Positions 32,368 through 40,575 of a stretch of DNA of 64,000 bases are shown here, one piece after another. The stretch's first letter is position 1, and the number at the start of each line of letters is the position of its first letter. Source of the stretch: an uncultured Acetatifactor sp. Its GTDB lineage: Bacteria > Bacillota > Clostridia > Lachnospirales > Lachnospiraceae. Where the stretch lies: NCBI GenBank assembly GCA_910583845.1, contig CAJUAB010000002.1:202936-266935 (forward strand), read 5' to 3'. The notes beneath the pieces are model-generated. The model had not been told where the DNA came from and did not search any database. It worked only from the letters and a program-made list of their open reading frames with translations. A program made the position numbers and the translations under genes.

Positions 32368-33348
32368 GTGGAAGATTTCAGTAAAAAGTATAATATGCCG
32401 GATGCGGAGCTTTTTGCTCCTGTCAATCATGATGATCTTGCTTCCGAGAAGATCACCGCGCCCAGGTATTCCTATTGGAAATCCGTGTTCCGCGTGTTCT
32501 TCCGGAATCGGGTCAATATTGTCGTTCTTTCGCTGCTGGCTGTTTTGGTTGTGTTCGCGTTTATCTATCCCGTTATCATCGGCTATGATCCCGAGGTGAA
32601 TCCTTACATGAATCTGACCGATATGGCCGCGCAGCATCTGAATCCCAAGAAAGCCATCGAGCATTTTGGATTCAGCATCAAGTGGATTTTCGGTACCAGC
32701 GGGCAGGGGGCATCTACTTTTGACTCCATCTGGCATGGTTCGCGCCTGTCGATCATGCTGGCTGTGATCTGTGCCGCCATCAACATGACCATTGGCATTA
32801 TTCTGGGCGCTGTTTGGGGCTTCTCCCGGAAAGTGGATATTGTCATGAATGAGGTTTACAATGTGCTGGGCAATATTCCCATGACCCTGCTGATTTCCGT
32901 TATGGTGCTGGTTTTCTCTCCCAGTTTCTGGACGCTGGTCTTTGCCATGACGGTAATCGGATGGCTGGGCATGGCCTACTATATACGTACGCGGGTTATT
33001 ATTATTCGAGACCACGAGTATAACCTGGCGTCGAGATGCCTGGGTACCAATATTTTTAAGATTGCCACCAAGAACATTTTGCCGTTTATGACTTCTGTCA
33101 TTGTGCTGGAGATTGCCAGCGCCATTCCGGGTTATATATCCTATGAGGTGTTCCTGAGCTATATTGGACTGGGTATCAACGAGGCAACCCTGGGCCGTCT
33201 GATTCAGGAGGCTCAGAACGCCATGTCAACACCCGGCTGGGGGTGGGAGTTCTGGTCTCCTGTGGCGGTAGCGTCTGTCATCACCGTGGTTCTGTATGTT
33301 GTCGGTCAGAATCTGGGCGACGCGTCTGACCCCAGAACGCATATGTAA
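32368..33348 (+). CDS. oppC: Peptide ABC transporter permease OppC-like
   Basis: About 326 residues. GTG 32368 is preferred because GAGGTGAG lies six bases upstream; GTG 32359, which overlaps the oppB stop, is the alternative. Six hydrophobic segments and the OppC-type loop (YNLASRCLGTNIFKIATKNI) are visible, with an N-terminal cytoplasmic tail of about 40 residues. Forms the membrane channel with OppB. Length is normal for the family, so this is the one component of the operon that is not enlarged. Confidence 0.93.
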   Translation: MEDFSKKYNMPDAELFAPVNHDDLASEKITAPRYSYWKSVFRVFFRNRVNIVVLSLLAVLVVFAFIYPVIIGYDPEVNPYMNLTDMAAQHLNPKKAIEHFGFSIKWIFGTSGQGASTFDSIWHGSRLSIMLAVICAAINMTIGIILGAVWGFSRKVDIVMNEVYNVLGNIPMTLLISVMVLVFSPSFWTLVFAMTVIGWLGMAYYIRTRVIIIRDHEYNLASRCLGTNIFKIATKNILPFMTSVIVLEIASAIPGYISYEVFLSYIGLGINEATLGRLIQEAQNAMSTPGWGWEFWSPVAVASVITVVLYVVGQNLGDASDPRTHM

Positions 33349-33361
33349 GGAGGACACAGCA

Positions 33362-35119
33362 ATGGAAGACAAGAAAGTACTGCTCTCTGTTCGCGATCTC
33401 CATGTTAAGTTCCGTGTCCGCGGCAGAGTGTTGACCGCAATCCGCGGTATTGACCTCGATATTTATGAAAATGAATCTATCGCCATTGTAGGTGAGTCAG
33501 GCTCCGGCAAGTCCGTCTTTACCAAAACTTTTGCGGGAATGCTGGATTCCAACGGATTTATCTCTGAAGGGCGTCTCATATTTTCCGATGATGAACTGGC
33601 CGATACCCATGTCCGCATCGGCTCTGTGGCACAGAATTTCATCAGACATGCAAGGGCCAGGCTGGACGAGTATTCCAGATACGAGTTCGGAGCCGCGACC
33701 TGGCAGGCCATGGAAAAGCTGAAAACCGAGCGGGAGGAACGCATGGGGCTTTCCCACCAGGAGCAGGAGGCCGCTGACAAGGCGCTGAAAAGTCTTGTGG
33801 ATGAGCGAATCAGTGTCTTTAATCTGAAACAGACTCTGGATTCCAGAAATCAGAAGCAGGAGATCCGGGAAGCCACCGCAAAAATGAAGGAATACGACCG
33901 GAAGATCAAGGAGCTTAAAGCGGCTAACGCCCAGAAAGCCAGAGCCCATAAGGCCGCCGCTTCCAGCGACACGGCTTATCAGAGTGAATATGAGAAGGAA
34001 ATGGCCAAACTGAAAACCCGCTACGCGAAAGAGATCACGGGCGCGCCTGATAAAAAGACGCTGGAGCGCAATGAGATTCTTGCGAAGGAGATCTATCTTT
34101 CTATTGGCCGCTACGGCTTCAGCAAGCGCCTGCAATTGATGAACGGTCTACTGAAAGCCTTTAAGAAAGCAATGATAATGGGTGTGGATCTGGATGACGA
34201 GGCGCAGAGAAACAAGGTGTTTGACACTGTGGCTTTTCGTGTGAAATACCTGGATGAAACACCGCGGGAGCTTCATGGTACCTGCATTTTGAATCTTGCC
34301 AATGTGAAATTTGCCGGCGACTGGAACCAGATTCGCGGACGGCGTATCGCTACGGTATTCCAAGATCCCATGACCAGCTTGAATCCCATTGTTACCATCG
34401 GGAAACAGATTACCTCCGTTATTGTGCGCCATCAGGGCTGTTCGGAGGCGGAGGCCAGACGCCGTGCCATCGAACTCATGCACAAGGTGGGGATTCCCAA
34501 GGCGGAGAGCAGATTTGACGATTATCCGTTCCAGTATTCCGGCGGTATGCGGCAGCGGATCGTTATTGCCATTGCCCTTTCCTGTCAGCCGAAAATTCTG
34601 ATCTGTGACGAGCCTACTACGGCTCTGGATGTGACCATACAGGCGCAGATCCTGAAGCTCATCAAGGATTTGCAGAGAGAGTTCGGGTATACCATTGTAT
34701 TTATTACCCATGATTTGGGTGTTGTAGCCAATATTGCGGACCGTGTGGCGGTGCTGTATGCCGGGCAGGTGATCGAACTGGGCAATGTGGATGAGGTTTT
34801 CTATGATCCGCGTCATCCCTACACCTGGGCATTGCTTTCCAGCCTTCCGCAGCTTGCGCAGAGCGGCAGCAAGCTCTATTCCATTACCGGTACGCCGCCG
34901 TCTCTCTACAACAGCATTACCGGGGATGCCTTTGCGCCCCGTAATCCGTTCTGCCTGAAAATTGATACGCTGGAAGAACCGCCGATGTTTCAGATAACGG
35001 ACACCCATTATGCGAAGACTTGGCTGCTTGATCCAAGAGCGCCGAAGATTGATAAACCTGAAAGCATTCAGGATATTCACGAGAAGATTCTGGACGCTTA
35101 CAACGTGGAAGAAGTATGA
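33362..35119 (+). CDS. oppD: Peptide ABC transporter ATPase OppD-like with ~240-residue insertion
   Basis: 585 residues from ATG 33362 (GGAGGACACAGC upstream). Walker A GESGSGKS at about 44-51, Q-loop VFQDPMTSLNP near 333, signature YSGGMRQRI near 391, Walker B ILICDEPTTALD, H-loop FITHDLG, and the C-terminal OPN/oligopeptide domain (HPYTWALLSSLPQL). In ordinary OppD (about 330 residues) Walker A and Q-loop are about 50 residues apart; here about 280. The inserted part (about 85-325) is highly charged and helical (KMKEYDRKIKELKAANAQKA), probably a long coiled-coil. All ATPase motifs are intact. It powers uptake with OppF. Confidence 0.93.
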   Translation: MEDKKVLLSVRDLHVKFRVRGRVLTAIRGIDLDIYENESIAIVGESGSGKSVFTKTFAGMLDSNGFISEGRLIFSDDELADTHVRIGSVAQNFIRHARARLDEYSRYEFGAATWQAMEKLKTEREERMGLSHQEQEAADKALKSLVDERISVFNLKQTLDSRNQKQEIREATAKMKEYDRKIKELKAANAQKARAHKAAASSDTAYQSEYEKEMAKLKTRYAKEITGAPDKKTLERNEILAKEIYLSIGRYGFSKRLQLMNGLLKAFKKAMIMGVDLDDEAQRNKVFDTVAFRVKYLDETPRELHGTCILNLANVKFAGDWNQIRGRRIATVFQDPMTSLNPIVTIGKQITSVIVRHQGCSEAEARRRAIELMHKVGIPKAESRFDDYPFQYSGGMRQRIVIAIALSCQPKILICDEPTTALDVTIQAQILKLIKDLQREFGYTIVFITHDLGVVANIADRVAVLYAGQVIELGNVDEVFYDPRHPYTWALLSSLPQLAQSGSKLYSITGTPPSLYNSITGDAFAPRNPFCLKIDTLEEPPMFQITDTHYAKTWLLDPRAPKIDKPESIQDIHEKILDAYNVEEV

Positions 35120-35136
35120 GAGAGGAGGCGAACAGG

Positions 35137-36432
35137 TTGAGTAAGATGACGAAAAAGAGCCTCCTTGGCGATTGCCCGGTGGATGCAGAGGGCAGAGAGA
35201 TTCTGCTGAGTCTGAAAAATGTGGACATTACTTTCGGTAAGGGTGAAAATGCCGTCCGTGCTGTCACTGATGCGTCCTTTGACATTTACAGGGGGGAAAC
35301 TTTCTCACTGGTAGGGGAATCCGGTTCCGGAAAAACCACCATTGGCCGGGCTGTGATCAGAGTCAATCCGCTGGCCGCCGGTGAGATAGATTACCGGGGA
35401 GTGAGGATTTCCGGTAAAATTCCCCATGCGTTGGACAGGGAAGTGATCAGGAACATCCAGATGGTGTTTCAGGACCCGGCCGCGTCCTTAAACGAGAGGG
35501 CCACGGTTGACTATATTATCTCCGAGGGGCTCTATAATTTCCATTTGTTTGAGAATGAAGCCGACAGAGTCCGTAAAGTGGAGAAGATGATTGCACAGGT
35601 CGGTCTGCTGCCCGAGCATCTGACCCGTTATCCGCATGAGTTTTCAGGCGGGCAAAGACAGCGGATCGGCATTGCCCGCGCGATGGTTATGGAGCCTGAA
35701 CTGGTGGTGGCGGATGAGCCTATTTCCGCCCTGGATGTGTCTATCCGCGCCCAGGTGCTGAATCTGATGAAGAAATTTCAGCAGGAAAAGCATCTGACTT
35801 ATCTGTTTATCGCGCATGATTTGTCCGTGGTACGCTTTATTTCCGACAGAATCGGAGTGATTTACAAGGGACGGATCGTTGAAATAGCCTCCGCGGAGGA
35901 ACTATTCAATTTCCCGCTCCATCCGTATACGCATTCGCTGATCTCCGCGATTCCTATTCCGGACCCGCAGCTTGAGAAGAATAAGGTGCTGTATACGTAT
36001 GATCCTTCTATTCATGATTATTCCGTGGATAAGCCGGAGTTTGTGGATATCGGACATGACCACTGGGTTTATGGCAATAAGGAGGAGATTGAAAAATACA
36101 GGACTTTGCGGGAAAAGAATGAGCCGGTGAGGGCTATCACCATTACTTTCGATCCGGAGAAGCTAAAGGCTTCCGCGGAGGAGAAAGAGGCGCAGGACGC
36201 GGCTGCGGAAACGCAGTTTCTGGAGGCTCCGGTGCATGATACCGGCAACAGATTGTATGCCATAGCATCCTTTTTCCTGCCAATTTTAGGATTGATCGTA
36301 GGCTTTGTTTTCAGACATTTTCATTATATACGCAACTATAAAATGTGCAAAAAGGGTGCTGTTGCGGGATTGCTTGTGCTGGGTGCCATCGTGCTTATTT
36401 TCCTGTTGCTGCTTCTGCTGGCGGTTATTTAG
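35137..36432 (+). CDS. oppF: Peptide ABC transporter ATPase OppF-like with C-terminal membrane tail
   Basis: About 431 residues with TTG 35137, supported by AGAGGAGG (35121-35128); ATG 35116, overlapping the oppD stop, is the alternative. Walker A GESGSGKTT, signature FSGGQRQRIG, Walker B LVVADEPISALD and the OPN region (HPYTHSLISAIPIPDP) are all present. After about residue 320 it continues with an acidic linker (EEKEAQDAAAETQF) and two hydrophobic segments (ASFFLPILGLIVGFVF and GLLVLGAIVLIFLLLLLLAV). A membrane-anchored tail on an Opp ATPase is not standard. It works with OppD and OppBC. Confidence 0.92.
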   Translation: MSKMTKKSLLGDCPVDAEGREILLSLKNVDITFGKGENAVRAVTDASFDIYRGETFSLVGESGSGKTTIGRAVIRVNPLAAGEIDYRGVRISGKIPHALDREVIRNIQMVFQDPAASLNERATVDYIISEGLYNFHLFENEADRVRKVEKMIAQVGLLPEHLTRYPHEFSGGQRQRIGIARAMVMEPELVVADEPISALDVSIRAQVLNLMKKFQQEKHLTYLFIAHDLSVVRFISDRIGVIYKGRIVEIASAEELFNFPLHPYTHSLISAIPIPDPQLEKNKVLYTYDPSIHDYSVDKPEFVDIGHDHWVYGNKEEIEKYRTLREKNEPVRAITITFDPEKLKASAEEKEAQDAAAETQFLEAPVHDTGNRLYAIASFFLPILGLIVGFVFRHFHYIRNYKMCKKGAVAGLLVLGAIVLIFLLLLLLAVI

Positions 36433-37698
36433 ATGAGGAGGACACGAAGGGGAGGCAGCCCGCATATCCCGAAAACTTTCAAGATCGAGATCTCGGACAG
36501 ACATGTAAAAGCCCGGATTATTGCGGCAGTCGTTTTTCTTGTGATAAGCGCGGTTTCTCTGGGCTATGGGGTCAGCGTACTGACTGGAACGGACAAGGGC
36601 TGGCAGTTTATTTCCTTCTCCGGCGATGGCGCGGAATATGCGGCTTCGTTTGCACTGACCTATGAGCTGGGTGTGACGGACAAATTGGCCAGAAACGAGA
36701 ACAGAGAGATCCGGCGGATATATTCCGAGGCGTGTCTGAAAGCAGGAAGGGCTTTCGATGCCTATGCGGTAAGTCCGGGCAATATACGGGCTCTGAACGA
36801 AGCCCCCAATGAAGTGGTGGAGCTGGATTCGGTGCTGTATGATGCGCTGGCTCTTCTTGAGCAATATGGGAACAGGACGGTGTATCTGGGGCCTGCTTTC
36901 CGATTTTACGAGAATGTATTTTCCTGTACGGAGGACTGGCAGCTGGAGGATTTTGACCCGGAATCCAACGAAGAGCTTGGAGCGCTGTTTGATCGGATTG
37001 CCGCTTATGCGCGTGATCCGGACAGCGTAAGGGTAGAGCTCCTGGGGGAGAACAGGGCGAGGCTGCATGTGTCGGAGGAATATCAGGCCTTTCTTGCGTA
37101 TGAGGAACTGGGCGGGGCATTGGATTTCGGCTGGATGAAAAATGCTTTTATTACGGATTATATTGCGGATTCACTCACCAGCGCCGGTTACACCCGGGGG
37201 AGTGTAGCAAGCTACGACGGCTATACCAGAAATATGGATGACGGCAGCGGCACAATGTACAGTCTGAATATTTTTGACTGCATGGACGGCGCGGCGGCCG
37301 TGGTGGCGCGTCTCGATTATCAGGGCGCTATGACCTTTGTCTCCTACCGGGATTTTCCGATCAGTGCCATGGATTCTCAGCGCATATATGTGACTGCGGA
37401 CGGAGAACGGAAGACTCTGTATCTGTCTCTGGAGGACGGATTGCCCTGCGCAGCCGCGGACAGTCTGACGGTGTATTCCGATACGCTGGGCTGCGCGGAG
37501 ACCATGCTTTTATCCATGCCGGTTTTTCAACAGGAGAAGATTTCCGTCGATGATCTGACATACCTCACAGATTGCGGAGGGCTGGCCGTTTTGGCCGGAG
37601 ACAGAAAACTTTTTGTCACGGATAGCAAGGTTGTACTCAACAGTCTGTACGACGGGTATGAGGTAGAATATACAGGATCAGGGACCGTGCCGGAATGA
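36433..37698 (+). CDS. Membrane-anchored degenerate ApbE-like protein, last gene of opp operon
   Basis: 421 residues; ATG 36433 follows the oppF stop directly (TAGATG), so translation is coupled. One membrane segment (about 27-48) then an extracytoplasmic domain. Order and spacing resemble ApbE flavin transferases: an N-terminal EIRRIYSEACLKAGRAFDAY helix, LDFGWMKNAFITDYIADSLT where ApbE has VDLGGIAKGYAVD, SVASYDGYTRN where ApbE has its NLGG motif, and a terminal LGCAETMLLSMPVFQ...GLAVLAGDRKLFVT block. The Gly-rich and metal-binding residues expected for activity are mostly missing, so it is probably non-catalytic. Assignment is by eye and tentative. Being in the opp operon suggests an accessory role in that transporter. 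Confidence 0.5.
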   Translation: MRRTRRGGSPHIPKTFKIEISDRHVKARIIAAVVFLVISAVSLGYGVSVLTGTDKGWQFISFSGDGAEYAASFALTYELGVTDKLARNENREIRRIYSEACLKAGRAFDAYAVSPGNIRALNEAPNEVVELDSVLYDALALLEQYGNRTVYLGPAFRFYENVFSCTEDWQLEDFDPESNEELGALFDRIAAYARDPDSVRVELLGENRARLHVSEEYQAFLAYEELGGALDFGWMKNAFITDYIADSLTSAGYTRGSVASYDGYTRNMDDGSGTMYSLNIFDCMDGAAAVVARLDYQGAMTFVSYRDFPISAMDSQRIYVTADGERKTLYLSLEDGLPCAAADSLTVYSDTLGCAETMLLSMPVFQQEKISVDDLTYLTDCGGLAVLAGDRKLFVTDSKVVLNSLYDGYEVEYTGSGTVPE

Positions 37699-37754
37699 TG
37701 GCGCTATGGGGAACTGTGGGCGTTTCATTTTCATCTGTACGTTTGTAATTCAAA

Positions 37755-37799
37755 AACCTGTCTGCATTGTCATAAATGGCATGCAGACAGGTTTTTTAA
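37755..37799. terminator. Terminator closing the opp operon, bidirectional
   Basis: Perfect 13-bp stem AACCTGTCTGCAT (37755-37767) / ATGCAGACAGGTT (37781-37793) followed by TTTTTT; A-run on the other side serves the convergent trpB-like gene ending at 37832. Confidence 0.9.
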
Positions 37800-37831
37800 A
37801 TGGTTGCCTTTCTTTTTTTATCCGTGAAAGA

Positions 37832-39217
37832 TCAGAATTCGTTGCCCGGGAAACGGGGAATACCGTCAAAGCCCGGCTTTAAGTCTTCGTCCGTGGGGAT
37901 ATAATCTGTCATTTCTCCGTTGTTGAATCTTTCGTAGGCCACCATATCAAAATAGCCCGTGCCGGTGAGGCCGAATACGATGGTTTTTTCCTCTCCGGTT
38001 TCCTTGCATTTCAGGGCCTCATCGATGGCTACGCGGATGGCATGGCTGCTCTCGGGGGCGGGAAGAATGCCCTCCACTCTGGCAAACTGGGTTGCCGCTT
38101 CAAACACGGCGGTCTGCTCTACGCTGGTGGCTTCCATGATGCCGTCATGATAGAGCTGGGACAGTATGGGGCTCATGCCGTGATAGCGCAGTCCTCCCGC
38201 ATGGTTGGCGGAGGGGATAAAGCCGCTGCCCAATGTGTACATCCTGGCCAGGGGGCATACCTTGCCGGTGTCGCAGAAATCATACGCGAACACGCCCCGG
38301 GTGAAGCTGGGGCAGGAGGCGGGCTCCACCGCGATGATGCGGTAATCCCTCTCGCCCCGGATCATTTCGCCCGCAAAGGGAGAGATCAGTCCGCCCAGAT
38401 TGGAGCCTCCGCCCGCGCAGCCGATAATGATGTCGGGTACAATATCATATTTGTCCAGGGCCGCCTTGGTTTCCAGGCCGATGATGGTCTGATGGAGCAG
38501 CACCTGGTTCAGTACGCTGCCCAGCACATAGCGGTATCCCTCGCGGCTTTGCTCCGCCTCCACCGCCTCGGAGATGGCACAGCCCAGACTTCCGGAGGTG
38601 CCGGGGTGTTCGGCCAGAATTTTCCGGCCCACCTCGGTAGTCGTGCTGGGGGAGGGAGTCACAGTGGCTCCATAGGTACGCATGACCTCCCGGCGGAAGG
38701 GCTTCTGCTCATAGGACACTTTCACCATATATACCAGACAGTCCAGGCCGAAATAGGAACAGGCCATGGAGAGGGCAGTTCCCCACTGTCCGGCACCGGT
38801 CTCGGTGGTGACGCCCTTAAGGCCCTGCTTTTTGGCGTAGTAGGCCTGGGCGATGGCGGAGTTCAGCTTATGACTTCCGCTGGTGTTGTTGCCCTCGAAT
38901 TTGTAATAGATTTTGGCGGGAGTCTGTAATTTTTCCTCCAGACAGTATGCTCTCACCAGGGGAGAAGGACGGTACATCTTATAGAAATCCTGAATCTCCC
39001 GGGGAATGGGAATCCAGGCGTTGGTATCGTCAAGCTCCTGAGCCACCAGCTCGTCGCAGAAGACAGCGCCCAGCTCCTGGGCGGTCATGGGCTGCAGGGT
39101 GCCGGGATTCAAAAGGGGCGCGGGCTTGTTCTTCATGTCGGCCCGCAGATTGTACCAGCTGTCGGGAATCTCGTTTTCCTCCAGATAAATCTTATAAGGG
39201 ATCTTTTTTTCGTGCAT
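37832..39217 (-). CDS. TrpB2-type pyridoxal-phosphate enzyme (tryptophan synthase beta-like)
   Basis: 461 residues; ATG 39217 with AGGAGGAAC upstream. The PLP lysine lies in NNTSGSHKLNSAIAQAYYAK. GAGQWGTALSMACSYFGL and the phosphate-binding loop GCAGGGSNLGGL are intact, and the C-terminal SSHAIRVAIDEAL block is present. The length and the ~70-residue N-terminal extension identify the TrpB2 subgroup, which lacks a TrpA partner. No trpA or other trp gene is in the window. It likely joins indole and serine to make tryptophan, or acts on a related substrate. The nearby NSS symporter at 40.6 kb could handle aromatic amino acids, but this is only a hint. Confidence 0.92.
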   Translation of the reverse strand: MHEKKIPYKIYLEENEIPDSWYNLRADMKNKPAPLLNPGTLQPMTAQELGAVFCDELVAQELDDTNAWIPIPREIQDFYKMYRPSPLVRAYCLEEKLQTPAKIYYKFEGNNTSGSHKLNSAIAQAYYAKKQGLKGVTTETGAGQWGTALSMACSYFGLDCLVYMVKVSYEQKPFRREVMRTYGATVTPSPSTTTEVGRKILAEHPGTSGSLGCAISEAVEAEQSREGYRYVLGSVLNQVLLHQTIIGLETKAALDKYDIVPDIIIGCAGGGSNLGGLISPFAGEMIRGERDYRIIAVEPASCPSFTRGVFAYDFCDTGKVCPLARMYTLGSGFIPSANHAGGLRYHGMSPILSQLYHDGIMEATSVEQTAVFEAATQFARVEGILPAPESSHAIRVAIDEALKCKETGEEKTIVFGLTGTGYFDMVAYERFNNGEMTDYIPTDEDLKPGFDGIPRFPGNEF

Positions 39218-39356
39218 GTTCAGTTCCTCCTGATTTTATTTTGCAGACGGGATCTGCCTGTTTGTGAAATGGGCGATTTGTTTTCAATCACTGAGTATAT
39301 ATATTAACATAGTTTGGAAAAACATACAATTTATTTTTGTTCCTGGACAGGCCGAA

Positions 39357-39407
39357 TGTGTTACAGTGTGTTACAGTATTGCATTTCGGACAGGCATGTG
39401 CTATAAT
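39357..39407 (+). promoter_or_regulatory. Promoter and tandem 10-bp repeat before the L,D-transpeptidase gene
   Basis: TTGCAT (39379-39384), 17 bp, TATAAT (39402-39407). Two perfect head-to-tail copies of TGTGTTACAG (39357-39366 and 39367-39376) end two bases before the -35. One-turn spacing on the same helix face suggests a regulator binding site. Confidence 0.65.
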
Positions 39408-39459
39408 TTCAGCGTTGCGAAGGCGTGGCGTGAGGAGGAAAGATCAAGGCAGGTACGAT

Positions 39460-40272
39460 ATGAAAAAAAAGATTGGGATATTATGGAGACTGTTGTGCGT
39501 AAGCGCGTTGTTGTTTTTTGTGCCGGCGGACTGTGTCCGGGCGGATGAGCTGCCGGAATGGCCGGCTGCGGATGTTTTTGTCGATCCCAGGCCGGATTAT
39601 ACGGTTTTTGTAAACAGGGCGTTAAACTGTATCTCTGTTGTACAGACGGAGGCGGACGGCACCGTGACGCCGGTGAAGTCGATGGTCTGTTCCTGCGGCA
39701 GGGAAGGACATGAAACTCCGGAAGGAGTATTTCAGACCTCTGACTACTATGAATGGCGTCTGATGGTGGATAACAGCTACGGAAGATACGCGGTGCGGTT
39801 TAACGGAAAAATTCTGTTTCACTCGGTGCCCTATGAAGAAACCTCGCCGGATTCACTGGAATGGGAAGAGTACAACTTGCTGGGTGAAAACGCTTCTCTG
39901 GGCTGTGTCAGGCTGTCGGTGGAGGATGCCAAATGGATCTATGACAATTGCAAACCGGGTACGGCGGTAGTCGTATACTCTGACAGTGAAACGGCGGGAC
40001 TGCTTGAAAAGCCTGCGGCTGTAAAAATCCCGGAGGACTCTCCTTGCAGGGGGTGGGACCCCACGGATGTGGATGTGGAGAACCCCTGGTTCGCAACTGT
40101 GAACGAAAACACCGAGATTCCTGCTGTAGTTACGCTGGAACAGTTCAACTATATGGATTATGCCGACAGATATCCTGACCTGAAGCAGGCTTTTGGTTAT
40201 GATCAGGATGTGTTGTATCTGCATTACATACTCTTTGGAATAAACGAAGGAAGAACTGTGACTTTAAACTGA
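39460..40272 (+). CDS. L,D-transpeptidase (YkuD domain) with C-terminal wall-type repeat
   Basis: 270 residues from ATG 39460; the longer frame upstream runs through the promoter and is rejected. A signal peptide (MKKKIGILWRLLCVSALLFF) ends near residue 28. The YkuD domain shows ILFHSVPY and the catalytic ENASLGCVRLSVEDAKWIYD (Cys in SLGC; the family more often has SHGC). It cross-links or remodels peptidoglycan outside the cell. The last ~45 residues (YMDYADRYPDLKQAFGYDQD, YILFGINEGRTV) form a Tyr/Asp repeat seen on secreted clostridial wall proteins. Confidence 0.9.
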   Translation: MKKKIGILWRLLCVSALLFFVPADCVRADELPEWPAADVFVDPRPDYTVFVNRALNCISVVQTEADGTVTPVKSMVCSCGREGHETPEGVFQTSDYYEWRLMVDNSYGRYAVRFNGKILFHSVPYEETSPDSLEWEEYNLLGENASLGCVRLSVEDAKWIYDNCKPGTAVVVYSDSETAGLLEKPAAVKIPEDSPCRGWDPTDVDVENPWFATVNENTEIPAVVTLEQFNYMDYADRYPDLKQAFGYDQDVLYLHYILFGINEGRTVTLN

Positions 40273-40296
40273 ACGGCGGATGTCAGAGCATGCCTG

Positions 40297-40415
40297 AAAA
40301 TACATTCCCCGGTTCTGGAGCGTGATTAAAATTCATTCCCCGGTCTGCACACCCCAATTTGCGGTGATTTTTGCCGGATTCAGAAAGAGCGGCGCACTGT
40401 GCCTCCTGAATCCGG
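40297..40415. repeat. Intergenic repeats between transpeptidase and symporter genes
   Basis: This covers most of the 303-bp gap 40273-40575. A near-identical direct repeat of about 20 bp occurs at 40297-40317 and 40328-40347 (core CATTCCCCGGT). Next, CCGGATTCAG (40374-40383) and CTGAATCCGG (40406-40415) form a perfect 10-bp inverted repeat with a smaller GGC...GCC stem inside. No T-run follows. No gene is supported in the gap. Confidence 0.5.
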
Positions 40416-40575
40416 TGCAGAGCTTCCACAAATTGTGACGCGCATCCAGGGGAAAGCAATGGGCAACCACACTCCGGACCGGGGATTTGTGTTTAAAACA
40501 ATAATGGTGCATGGCTGCTGTACAGGAAAGAGGGACAATGGAAGAGGGAGGAAGGGGACAGGCCCCGACAGAGAC

